Below, in pieces: positions 17,201 through 25,817 of a DNA stretch of 64,000 nucleotides (position 1 is its first letter; each line of letters starts with the position of its first letter). A model generated the notes under the pieces. The model was not told the DNA's origin and ran no database searches. It was given only the letters and a program-made list of their open reading frames with translations. This DNA comes from Actinophytocola oryzae (GTDB lineage Bacteria; Actinomycetota; Actinomycetes; Mycobacteriales; Pseudonocardiaceae), in NCBI RefSeq assembly GCF_004364325.1, contig NZ_SOCP01000001.1, forward strand, positions 372,001 to 436,000, in the 5' to 3' direction. The translations under genes and the position numbers were made by a program.

Positions 17201-18280
17201 ATGGACAACTCCTGGACAGAATCACACCCCCGCCCGCTATCGGGTATGACGGCGGCTACACTCCCGTCTACTTCGCAGGTCGAATCAGAGAGTATTCGCG
17301 TTCATTTGTCCAAACCACCGAACCTCGCCTCCGGAACCCTGCCACGGGTTCTGCGCCGGATTGCCGTAGTCTGCCTGTCGGTCGTATTCATGCTGGGTGG
17401 CGACCTGTGTTTCGCGGCAGCGCAGCCGAACACACCCAACCCGCCGTGGCCTGCCAGGTGCCCGCTGCGACTGGGTCTCGTCGTCGACCAGTCCAGTTCC
17501 ATGGCGCAACGGTTCGGTGACGTCCGCGAGGCCGCACGTAACGTCGTCGACTCGTTGCGCGACAAGCATTCCGAGGTGTCGATCATCGGCTTCGACGCCG
17601 ACGCCGAGGTCGTCGCCAGGGCCGTGGACGTTTCTGACGACGACGCACGCCACGACCTGAAGGACCGGATCGACGAACTCGAGGCCAACGCGGGCGCGGG
17701 CGGCGCGACGAACTGGGAAGCGGCCCTCGTCGCCGCCCGTTCGCTCGATCCGGACGTCGTCATCCTGGTGACGGACGGATTTCCCACCGTGTACGGGGAC
17801 CCGGTCCGGGAGGGCGAGGAAGCCGTCGCCGCGGCAGCCGCGGCCGCCGACCAGCTGAAGAACGACGGCACACGAGTCTCCGCCGTCGGGGTCGACCTGG
17901 CGACCGGCGCCGAGGAAAACCTGCGGACCATCACCGGCCCCGCCCGAGGCAATGACTACTACACCACCGACACGACCGGCCTGCTCCGTCGGCTCTACGA
18001 GATAGTCGCGAACTCGTGCGGCGTGTCCGTGGCGGCACTGCCCCGCCCGGAACCGCCCGAGTTCCCACTGGCCCGCACGATCCTGGGGTCGCTGGCCGGG
18101 CTGGCACTGCTCACGTTCGTCGCCTTCCTGTTCCGCCGACGCCGTGGCGCGGCCACCGGCGCACGTGGCCCGGCCAGAGGCGGCAGGGCGGTCGTCGCCG
18201 ACCAGCGCATCGACCACGGCCACCTGACCAGACAGTTGCGTGGCGACAGGAACCCACCCTCCACGAAGGACCAGTCATGA
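17201..18280 (+). CDS. Membrane-anchored von Willebrand factor A protein
   Basis: 359 aa. A long N-terminal stretch precedes a signal-anchor helix (about residues 51-72), then a vWA domain with an intact MIDAS: D96-Q-S98-S-S100, a central GGATNWE, and LVTDGFP. A second transmembrane helix at about 285-310 is followed by a basic cytosolic tail rich in Arg and Gly. The vWA domain should face outside and bind protein ligands through a metal ion. The start is uncertain: no good ribosome site, and the ATG at 17246 is possible. Its TGA overlaps the Hsp70 ATG, so it heads a coupled operon of Hsp70, FN3 protein and GTPases. Such vWA proteins are thought to act as sensors or adaptors. Confidence 0.82.
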   Translation: MDNSWTESHPRPLSGMTAATLPSTSQVESESIRVHLSKPPNLASGTLPRVLRRIAVVCLSVVFMLGGDLCFAAAQPNTPNPPWPARCPLRLGLVVDQSSSMAQRFGDVREAARNVVDSLRDKHSEVSIIGFDADAEVVARAVDVSDDDARHDLKDRIDELEANAGAGGATNWEAALVAARSLDPDVVILVTDGFPTVYGDPVREGEEAVAAAAAAADQLKNDGTRVSAVGVDLATGAEENLRTITGPARGNDYYTTDTTGLLRRLYEIVANSCGVSVAALPRPEPPEFPLARTILGSLAGLALLTFVAFLFRRRRGAATGARGPARGGRAVVADQRIDHGHLTRQLRGDRNPPSTKDQS

Positions 18281-19851
18281 GCCGTCCCGTACTCGGTATC
18301 GACCTCGGAACCACGTACTCGTGCGTCGCCGCTCTCGACGAAAGCGGGCGGGCCACCGTGCTGCCCAACCAGGAGGGCGACCTGACCACGCCGTCCGTCG
18401 TGTTCTTCGAGGACAGCGGCAACGTGGTCGTCGGCAAGTTCGCGAAGAACGAGCTGGGGCACGACTCCGGCCGCGTCGTCGACCTCATCAAGCGGCACAT
18501 GGGTGAGGAGGGGTTCACGGTCGGCATCGACGACAGGGAGCGGTACCCGCAGGAGATCTCCGGCCTGATCCTGCGGCAGGTCGTCGAGGACGCGCTGAAC
18601 GTGCTCGGGGTGGAGGTGCCCGCCGACGGCCCGCTCGCCGACGTGGTTATCACCGTGCCCGCCTACTTCGGCGCCGCCGAGCGCCAGGCCACGCGTGACG
18701 CGGGTGAGATGGCCGGGCTGAACGTGCTCAACATCGTCAACGAACCCACCGCCGCGGCCATCGCCTACGGCCTCATCTCCTCGGGCGAGGACCGCAGTGT
18801 CCTGGTGTACGACCTCGGCGGCGGCACCTTCGACGTCACGATCATCAACGTCACGGAGAACGAGATCCGCGTCGTCGCCACGGGCGGCGACCACCACCTC
18901 GGCGGCGCGGACTGGGACAGCAAGCTCGCGGACCTCGTCTGTGAGAAGTTCGCCGAGCAGCAGTCCGGGCAGGACCCGAGAACGGACCTCGACGCGGCGG
19001 GCGCCGTCGAGCTGTTCGCCGAGGAGGCCAAGAAGGCGCTCACCCGGCGGGACACCTACAGCGGCACCATCGTCGCCCACGGCCGGCGCGCGAAGATCGA
19101 GATCACGCGCCGGGAGCTGGAGGAGACCACCGCCGACCTGCTCGGCAGGACCCTCGACTTCACCAGGGACGTCCTGGGGCACGCCAGGGAGAAGGGCGTC
19201 ACCAGGATCAGCGAGCTGCTGCTGGTCGGCGGCATGTCCCACTCGCCCGCGGTGAAGCAGCGGCTCGTCGAGGAGTTCCCCGACCTGCCGACACCCCAGC
19301 TCGCCGACCCCGACCAGATCGTGGCCAAGGGCGCGGCGTTGTTCGCGGCCAACAGCGTCGCCGAGGCCGACGGCACCGCGTCGCCGGTCGCGGGCCTGCC
19401 CGGCAGGGCCGCACTGCCCAAGATCGTGGACGTCACGTCGAAGGGGTACGGCATCGCGGCGGTGCGTGACCGGCACAAGTCCGCCGACGAGCTGATGGTC
19501 GCCTGGCTGATCCGCCCCAACGACGAGATCCCCGCCTCCCACCGCGAGACGTTCTACACCATCTCGGACGGGCAGGAGACGGTCAACGTCTCCGTGTACG
19601 AGTCCACGACCGACGTGCTGAGCGACGAGCTGGAGGACAACCTCAAGCTCGTCGAGGGCGAGCTGACCGGCCTGCCGCCGAACAAGCCCGCGGGCCAGCC
19701 GCTCGAGGTCTCGTTCATCCTCGAGGCCGACGGCATCCTCCGCATCACCGCCGTGGCGAGCAACGGCAAGGAGCTGACGCTGGAGGCCAAGATCAGCGGC
19801 CTGGTGCCGGAGGAGGTGAAGCGGTCGCCGCTGCCCGCCATCCAGCGGTGA
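18277..19851 (+). CDS. Hsp70/DnaK-like chaperone lacking the C-terminal lid
   Basis: 524 aa against about 620 for housekeeping DnaK. The ATPase domain is intact: GIDLGTTYS at the start, VYDLGGGTFDVTI, and LLVGGMSHSPAVK. The beta substrate-binding domain is shortened and the alpha-helical lid and disordered tail are absent; it ends near SGLVPEEVKRS. It is therefore a specialised chaperone paralogue. It overlaps both neighbours by 4 nt (vWA upstream, FN3 protein downstream), implying fixed stoichiometry. A GrpE-like gene at the far end of the module (27586-27960) is its likely nucleotide-exchange factor. No DnaJ is present nearby. It may hold the GTPase or effector complex in a primed state. 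Confidence 0.95.
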   Translation: MSRPVLGIDLGTTYSCVAALDESGRATVLPNQEGDLTTPSVVFFEDSGNVVVGKFAKNELGHDSGRVVDLIKRHMGEEGFTVGIDDRERYPQEISGLILRQVVEDALNVLGVEVPADGPLADVVITVPAYFGAAERQATRDAGEMAGLNVLNIVNEPTAAAIAYGLISSGEDRSVLVYDLGGGTFDVTIINVTENEIRVVATGGDHHLGGADWDSKLADLVCEKFAEQQSGQDPRTDLDAAGAVELFAEEAKKALTRRDTYSGTIVAHGRRAKIEITRRELEETTADLLGRTLDFTRDVLGHAREKGVTRISELLLVGGMSHSPAVKQRLVEEFPDLPTPQLADPDQIVAKGAALFAANSVAEADGTASPVAGLPGRAALPKIVDVTSKGYGIAAVRDRHKSADELMVAWLIRPNDEIPASHRETFYTISDGQETVNVSVYESTTDVLSDELEDNLKLVEGELTGLPPNKPAGQPLEVSFILEADGILRITAVASNGKELTLEAKISGLVPEEVKRSPLPAIQR

Positions 19852-22409
19852 GCGAGTGGCGCTTCGACAGCGACCGGTTCGTGGACGAGGTGCTCAAGCC
19901 GGTGCAGGACGGCTGGCGCCCCGACGGGGACCTGTTCCGCGTGTACCTGCTGTCGCCGGAGGCCACCGACAGCGGCACGATCCGTGCCGCGCTCGCGGAG
20001 GTCAACCGCAGGCTCGGCGGCCAGCAGTACCGCGGCTTCAAGCGTGCCTGCGAACAGCTGCGCGCACAGCACGCCGCCGCGACGGCGACGCTCACCGACC
20101 ACTCGAAGCTGACCGCCCACCGGCGCGAGGTCGCCGCCCACCGGCGCAAGCTCGGCGCGAGCCTGCGCCAGGAGCTGCGTGGCGCGCCGGGGATGTCCAC
20201 GGCCGACGTGCAGGCACGCGTCCGGCAGTCGAAGGGCGCGCTGACGCCGACGACGGTGCGGGCGGCGCTGGAGGAGATCGGTGCACGCGAGCTGGACCCG
20301 GTGGAGCTGCCCGCCACGCCGGAGCCACGCCAGTGGACCGACACCCCCAACCTGCTCTCGCAGCTGCACCACAACTCGCTGTGGGAGTACTTCGCCACCA
20401 CCCTCGGGAGCGCCACCCCCACCGCCCGCGACCTCGAGACCCGGCGGGAGCGGCTGCGGGTCTCCCGTGACGCGAGCACCAGCGCGGAGACGACGCTGCT
20501 CAAGCGGGTCCAGCAGTGGCTGGAGGCGGGCGAGCTGGTCACGGTGCTCCGCCACGAGCTGCTCGCCGCGCTGGCGGCACAGGTCACCTACGGCTACGCC
20601 GAGGTCGCCTCGGCCGCCGCGGGCGCCGCCGAGCGGCTGCGGCCACTCGGTCTGCCCGCCGACGCGGGCGCGGTCGCCTACGCGACGTGGTGCCGCCACC
20701 TCGCGAGCGCGGCCGCGGCGGAACCCGCCTGGCACGACGACTACCGCGCCGCGACCAGGGACCTGCGGCTGCGACATGCGCTCGCCGTGCTCGACGGGCA
20801 ACCGGGACTGAGCGACGAGTGGCGCACCCGGCGCGACGAGCTGACCGCGCAGCTGGCCGCCCTCGACGCCGAGGTGGCGACGTACAGGGCGATCGAGGGC
20901 ACCGACGTGGAGGCCGCCGTCGCCGGGTACCACCGGATCCGGGAGCGGCTCAGCGACCGCGAGGTCGACACCGCGATCGAACGCTGCCGTCCGGCGCCAC
21001 CCGGGTCGGCGTCCGCCGTCGCGACCGGCGGCCGGGTGGTCGTGTCCTGGCGGCCGAGCACGGCGACCGAGGGTCGCATCGGCTACCGCGTCACCCGCGG
21101 CGGCACGGTCGTGTGCGAGGAGACCGCAGGCCTCGAGACCGTCGACGAGGACCCGCCGGGCGGGACGCCGCTGACCTACCAGGTCCACACGCTCCGCGAG
21201 GGCAGCCCGTCCGCGCGGGCGGCCCGCACCGGCACGGTCACGGTGCTGCGTGACGTGCTCGACCTGGACCTGCGCGGCGAGCCGGACGGCATCACCGGCC
21301 GCTGGCGGCTGCCCTCGGGTGCGTCGGGAGCCGAGGTGACCCGCGACGGCAGGCCGATCCGCGACGTGGGCTCGTCGAGGTTCGCCGACCGGGACGTGCG
21401 GCCCGGCCGGTCCCACGACTACGTGGTCCGTGCGACCTACCGCCTCGCCGACGGCACCACGGCCAGAAGCGGCGGCGTGCACGCCTCGGCCCGCTGCCAG
21501 GAGGTCCCCCTCCCGGTCACGGACCTCGCCGCCGAGGTCGACGGCGGCGAGGTGACCGCGTCCTGGACACCTCCGGCACGAGGCGACGTCGAGGTGCTGG
21601 CGCTGGCGCCCGGAGTGGACCCACCCGGCCACGACGTGCTCCCCGTGGCGAAGGCACGCTCGTACGGCACCGTGGTGAGGTCCGTCGGCCCCGCGGGCAC
21701 GGGCAGGCTGCGCGGCAGGCTGGACGCGGCCGACAAACGGCAGCGGCTCGTGCCGGTCACGGTGCTCGGCGAGCTGGCCGCGATCGGCACACCGTGCACG
21801 GTGGACGTCCGGCACGGCTCGGTGCGGTCGCTGCGGACCGGCAGGCGCGGCGCGACCGTGCAGCTCACCTGGGAGTGGCCGGCGGGTGCGACGGCGGCAC
21901 GGGTCGTGTGGCGCACCGCCGCGAAACCCACGGGCCCGACGGACCCCGACGCGTCGGTGCTCGACGTCACGAGGGTGACCTACGACAGCAGCGGCGTCTC
22001 GCTCCCGGTGCCCGACGGCGACCACTGGTTCGGTGTCTGCACGGTCCTGACCGACGGCAGGGCGCGGAGTTTCGGCCCGCTCGTGCTCAAGCGGGAGAAG
22101 ACGCGGGCGACCGTCGACTACACGATCGAGCGAGGTCCGTTCTGGCGGCCACGCCTGCGGGTCCTCGTGGTGCGTGGCGAACCGGGTCTGGAGCTGCCCG
22201 CGATCGTGGTGACCGCCAGGTCGGGCCTGCGCCCCCTCGACGCGGACGACGGCGAGCACGTGCTGCGGGTCGAGGCGGGCACCGCGCCGGTCCGCGCGGA
22301 GTTCACCGTGCCCGCCGGGCTGCGCAGGCCGGTGCACGTGCGTGCCTTCGCCCGCGACGACCGTACGGTCCTGGTCCCCTCCCGGCCCGACCAGCTCGTA
22401 CTGACCTGA
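19848..22409 (+). CDS. Large Hsp70-linked protein: helical N-terminus plus FN3-like repeats
   Basis: 853 aa, GTG start inside the Hsp70 stop (GTGA). Residues 1-380 are alpha-helical and rich in Arg, Ala and Leu with coiled-coil stretches (around 100-140 and 320-370), including the segment LSQLHHNSLWEYF. From about 383 the protein becomes beta-rich with four fibronectin-III-like units (about 383-466, 466-546, 553-656, 656-750; marks such as VVVSWRPS, ASWTPPA, LTWEWPAG, LTYQVHT) and a further beta domain at 750-853. No signal peptide or membrane helix, so it is cytosolic; FN3 repeats here suggest a scaffold. I do not recognise the N-terminal family. The tight operon with Hsp70 suggests it is a client or platform. 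Confidence 0.7.
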   Translation: MSEWRFDSDRFVDEVLKPVQDGWRPDGDLFRVYLLSPEATDSGTIRAALAEVNRRLGGQQYRGFKRACEQLRAQHAAATATLTDHSKLTAHRREVAAHRRKLGASLRQELRGAPGMSTADVQARVRQSKGALTPTTVRAALEEIGARELDPVELPATPEPRQWTDTPNLLSQLHHNSLWEYFATTLGSATPTARDLETRRERLRVSRDASTSAETTLLKRVQQWLEAGELVTVLRHELLAALAAQVTYGYAEVASAAAGAAERLRPLGLPADAGAVAYATWCRHLASAAAAEPAWHDDYRAATRDLRLRHALAVLDGQPGLSDEWRTRRDELTAQLAALDAEVATYRAIEGTDVEAAVAGYHRIRERLSDREVDTAIERCRPAPPGSASAVATGGRVVVSWRPSTATEGRIGYRVTRGGTVVCEETAGLETVDEDPPGGTPLTYQVHTLREGSPSARAARTGTVTVLRDVLDLDLRGEPDGITGRWRLPSGASGAEVTRDGRPIRDVGSSRFADRDVRPGRSHDYVVRATYRLADGTTARSGGVHASARCQEVPLPVTDLAAEVDGGEVTASWTPPARGDVEVLALAPGVDPPGHDVLPVAKARSYGTVVRSVGPAGTGRLRGRLDAADKRQRLVPVTVLGELAAIGTPCTVDVRHGSVRSLRTGRRGATVQLTWEWPAGATAARVVWRTAAKPTGPTDPDASVLDVTRVTYDSSGVSLPVPDGDHWFGVCTVLTDGRARSFGPLVLKREKTRATVDYTIERGPFWRPRLRVLVVRGEPGLELPAIVVTARSGLRPLDADDGEHVLRVEAGTAPVRAEFTVPAGLRRPVHVRAFARDDRTVLVPSRPDQLVLT

Positions 22410-22441
22410 CCGCCGAGACCCTGGTGTCCGAGGACGAGTAG

Positions 22442-23551
22442 ATGGCCACGACGAAATGTCCCTACTGCTGGACGAGCCACCGGCGCAACCAGCTGCACAT
22501 GCGCTGCGGCGAGAGCTGCGAACACCGCGGCACGCCCTTCCCCGAGCGCGAGCTGAAGAACGAGCGCTGCCCGCACGGCAGGCTGCCGCAGAGCAGGCGG
22601 GTGTGCCCGAGCTGTGGCCGGGACCTGCTGCGTGAGTACGTCGACGGCGGCGGCCGCAACATCGCGGTGATCGGGTCCGCCGACTCCGGCAAGAGCACGT
22701 GGGTCGGCGTGCTGGTGCACGAGTTCCAGCGCGGGCAGGTGAGCGAGCGGTTCGCCGGGATGTCGCTCGACCTGCTCGGCGAGGAGTCCCGCACCCGGTA
22801 CCACCGGGACTTCGACACGCCGCTGTTCGAGGAGCGCAGGCCACTGCGGCAGACCGCGTCCGCGCGCGTGAAGGCACCGGAGCCGCTGATGTTCAGCCTC
22901 CGGTTCCGCCGCACGGGGATGTTCGGCGCGACCCACGTCGCGCCGGTCGTGACCGTCTTCTACGACACCGCAGGCGAGGACGTGGCCCGTGCGGACGCGA
23001 TGGACCAGCTGATCAGCTACCTCGACGCGGCCGAGGGGATCATCCTGCTGCTCGACCCGCTGCAGATGGCCAAGGTCCGCGAGCACGTCGGCTCGAACGG
23101 GGCGAGATCCGGCTACACCGAACAGCTCCACGTGCTCAACCGGCTGAGCGAGCTGCTGCGCGAGCGTGGCGGCACGAAGGCGGGCAGGCGGCTGCGGACC
23201 CCGCTCGCGATCGCGCTCACCAAGTTCGACCTGCTGTCGGACATGTTCCCCGAGGAGTCCCCGCTGCACCAGCCGTCGGGGCACGTCGGCGTCTACGACG
23301 AGGCCGACGGGCTCGACGTGCACGAGGAGGTGCGTGCGTGGCTCAACCAGTGGTACGACCCGGCCTTCGACCGCAGCATCGCCAACGCGTTCGAGACCTA
23401 CCGGTACTTCGGCATGTCCGCCCTCGGCGCGCCACCCGTCGACGGCAACCACCTCGCCCCGCAGGGCGTTCACCCCTACCGCCTCGAGGACCCGATGTTG
23501 TGGCTGCTGGCCCGTTTCGGCGCGATCAGGATGACGAAAGGCAAGCGATGA
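22442..23551 (+). CDS. Zinc-ribbon TRAFAC-like GTPase (double-GTPase type 2)
   Basis: 369 aa. The N-terminal ~65 residues carry Cys/His clusters (CPYCWTSH, MRCGESCEH, CPHGR, CPSCGRDL) that should bind two zinc ions. The GTPase core follows: G1 GSADSGKST at about 78-86, G3 DTAGED at 175-180, and G4 TKFD near 260. It ends with a helical region. No membrane segment. This matches the DO-GTPase2 family as I remember it, found with GAP1-type proteins and a second membrane GTPase. The stop overlaps the next start (ATGA), while 32 nt separate it from the FN3 gene. Role: GTP-dependent switch in a predicted conflict system. Confidence 0.82.
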   Translation: MATTKCPYCWTSHRRNQLHMRCGESCEHRGTPFPERELKNERCPHGRLPQSRRVCPSCGRDLLREYVDGGGRNIAVIGSADSGKSTWVGVLVHEFQRGQVSERFAGMSLDLLGEESRTRYHRDFDTPLFEERRPLRQTASARVKAPEPLMFSLRFRRTGMFGATHVAPVVTVFYDTAGEDVARADAMDQLISYLDAAEGIILLLDPLQMAKVREHVGSNGARSGYTEQLHVLNRLSELLRERGGTKAGRRLRTPLAIALTKFDLLSDMFPEESPLHQPSGHVGVYDEADGLDVHEEVRAWLNQWYDPAFDRSIANAFETYRYFGMSALGAPPVDGNHLAPQGVHPYRLEDPMLWLLARFGAIRMTKGKR

Positions 23552-25815
23552 CCATGCACCAGCTGCACTACACCTCGTGTGAGGACGGGCTGGAGGGCAT
23601 CCAGGGTTTCCAGGTCAGCGCCATGACGGCGGGTTCGCCCAGACCACTGGTGGAGCTCGCGGTGCGGGCGAGTGCCTACGAGGCAGGCCCGGGCCTCGCC
23701 GCGCAGGGCGACGGCGGCGACCTCGGCGCGTTCCCCGTCGCCTTCGGCTACGTGCCGTCCGGTCAGGCCGCGACGCTGTTCCAGAGCCGTTACACGGGGT
23801 CGGACTTCACCGGCAGGACGGGCAACTACTTCGCCCACGCGGTGCTGCTGGAGGACGCGGACCGCCAGCTCGGCAAGGCGCTGCCCATCGACATGTGGCG
23901 CAGCCCGACCTGGGTCCACACCCGGCCGGGCGGCACCGAGCTGCCCGCGCTCGACACCGTCACGCCGGGTGGCACCACGACCCGCCCCAAGGTCCGCCGG
24001 TTCCTGTCCGAGCCGGGACGCACCGGCAGGCTCGCGCTGATGACCAGCGCCGTGCAGCGGGTGCTCGCAGGCGGCCGTGGCCGGGTCGTACTCGTGGTGC
24101 GTGACGACCAGACGGCCGCGCTCTGGCTCGCCGCGCTGTGCCAGTCCTTCCCCCGCGACCTGGTCCTCGGCATCTCCTTCCTCACCTACACCTCGCGTCC
24201 CGAGGACGCGGGCGTGCTCGTCAGCTGCACGACGCCCGACGTCCACCTGCCGACGTACGGGGACTTCACGGTCGTCGACATGACCACCAACTCGGCGGAG
24301 GAGGACCCGACCCGCTACGCCGTGCTGCTGTCCCGGCTCTGGGCGACAGGGGACGTCACGTCGGCGAGCCTGGTGGGGTGGGACCGCGTGTCCCCGCCGC
24401 TCGCCGCGGGGGAGCTGGACGCGTTCGCCGTGCTCGTCGAGTGCGCGACCGGCGACCCCGTGTCCGACGTGCCGGGCCCGCTCCTGCTGGACGCGGTCGA
24501 GCTGGCCGTGCGGCGCGCACCCGGTGTGCTCGGCGACACCGGGTGGCGGCGGCTCGCAGGCCTGCTGCGGGAGGCGGGCGGGCCCGTGGACCTGACCCGC
24601 TGGTCCGACCTCGTGCGGGAGGCCGTGGACAGGCGGGAACCCCTGCCCGCCGACCTGCTGAGCGCCTACTACGTCGCGGCACTGGGCGCACCGGAACGGC
24701 TGTGGCTGCCCCGGCTCGACGCCGCGCAGCTCGACCACGTCGCGACCTCCGCCGTGCTGCCCGCCATCACCGGTACGGGATCGGACGTTCTCCTCGACCG
24801 GCTCGCCGACGACCCGAGCCTCTGCGCCGCGACGGCACGCGCGCTCGAACAGCGCCTCGCCGCGCGGGACGAGCTGGTCCCGCTCGTCGAGGCGCTGCCG
24901 CCGCGTGCGGCCGCGCTGCTGCGCCGGTGCCGGCCGGGGACGCGGGTCGCGATGCTGACCGATCTCGTGCTGGCGCGTGCGGGCAAGGAGGACCGGGTCG
25001 ACGTGCTCGCCAAGGTGGCCGCGGGCGGCGACGTCGACCTGTCGCGGCTCGGTGCGGTCCTGTGGCCGGCCGAACCGTCCACACAGGACGCCGTACGCGT
25101 GCTGCGGACGCTGTCGGTCGAGGTGTTGACCCACTCCCGGCTCCTCGACCGGATCGCGGGCGCGGTGCTGCGTGAGGCCGACCGGGACGAGCAGGCACCC
25201 GAGCAGCTCCGCCTGGTCGACGCGCTGCTCGAGCCCCGGATCGCGGCAGGCCTGGCACCGACGGACGTCGTGGTGCTGCGGGCGGCCAAGCTCGCAGGCC
25301 ACTTCCGCCAGGCGTCGCCGAGGAACGGGTCGGGCCGGATGGTCGAGGACAGCCTGGAGCTGTACCAGTCGCTGCCGTCCAAGGTCGGCGACCGGCTCCT
25401 CGGCAGCCTCGCGATGTTCATCCTGCGTGCGGACGCCGCCCAGCACCGCGAGCTGTTGGAGCAGTCTCTCGACGTCGGCGGCAGGCGGTTCCTCGCCGCC
25501 TACGGGGAGAAGGCGGGCGCCACGCTCGCCAAGGCGTCGCCGAACCTCGTGGCTCCCACGATCGTCGTGTGGTGGAGCATCTCCGACACGCGCGCCCGCC
25601 AGCAGCTCATCAACGAGACCCTCGCGGCGGCACTCAAACGCCGCAGGCCCAAGCAGCTCGACAAGATCGGCGACCTGCTCAAGCCGACCGCGGGCAGGCT
25701 GACGGTCGACGTGAAGCCGCCGAACGACAGCTGGGCCAAGTGGTGGCGGAACTGGCGTTCGACCCACCAGCGCAGGAGCCTGCTGGACCGCCTCGGGCTA
25801 CGCAGGGAGCGCTGA
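23548..25815 (+). CDS. GTPase-associated protein (GAP1-like)
   Basis: 755 aa, cytosolic. The N-terminal ~135 residues begin HQLHYTSCEDGLEGIQGFQVSA (I split the match here), then FGYVPSG and SDFTGRTGNYFAHAVLL, which fit the GAP1-N2 domain; a middle segment around RGRVVLVVRDDQTAALWLAAL with LVLGISFLTYT fits GAP1-M. The long C-terminal half is alpha-helical and ends in a basic stretch (WRNWRSTHQRRSLLDRLG). Such proteins occur almost always between two GTPase genes and are presumed to regulate or be regulated by them. Four-base overlap with the preceding GTPase and a 2-nt gap to the following one put it in the core of the operon. Family names are recalled, not searched. Confidence 0.78.
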   Translation: MTMHQLHYTSCEDGLEGIQGFQVSAMTAGSPRPLVELAVRASAYEAGPGLAAQGDGGDLGAFPVAFGYVPSGQAATLFQSRYTGSDFTGRTGNYFAHAVLLEDADRQLGKALPIDMWRSPTWVHTRPGGTELPALDTVTPGGTTTRPKVRRFLSEPGRTGRLALMTSAVQRVLAGGRGRVVLVVRDDQTAALWLAALCQSFPRDLVLGISFLTYTSRPEDAGVLVSCTTPDVHLPTYGDFTVVDMTTNSAEEDPTRYAVLLSRLWATGDVTSASLVGWDRVSPPLAAGELDAFAVLVECATGDPVSDVPGPLLLDAVELAVRRAPGVLGDTGWRRLAGLLREAGGPVDLTRWSDLVREAVDRREPLPADLLSAYYVAALGAPERLWLPRLDAAQLDHVATSAVLPAITGTGSDVLLDRLADDPSLCAATARALEQRLAARDELVPLVEALPPRAAALLRRCRPGTRVAMLTDLVLARAGKEDRVDVLAKVAAGGDVDLSRLGAVLWPAEPSTQDAVRVLRTLSVEVLTHSRLLDRIAGAVLREADRDEQAPEQLRLVDALLEPRIAAGLAPTDVVVLRAAKLAGHFRQASPRNGSGRMVEDSLELYQSLPSKVGDRLLGSLAMFILRADAAQHRELLEQSLDVGGRRFLAAYGEKAGATLAKASPNLVAPTIVVWWSISDTRARQQLINETLAAALKRRRPKQLDKIGDLLKPTAGRLTVDVKPPNDSWAKWWRNWRSTHQRRSLLDRLGLRRER

Positions 25816-25817
25816 CC

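Noticed and set aside
17201..19851. Housekeeping dnaK operon
   Set aside because: No DnaJ or HspR, Hsp70 truncated, GrpE on the opposite strand and GTPase neighbours; a specialised system fits better.
19554..22877. 1107-codon leftward frame over the FN3 protein gene
   Set aside because: Composition typical of high-GC antisense; the rightward frame is coupled by overlap to Hsp70 and has FN3-like repeats.
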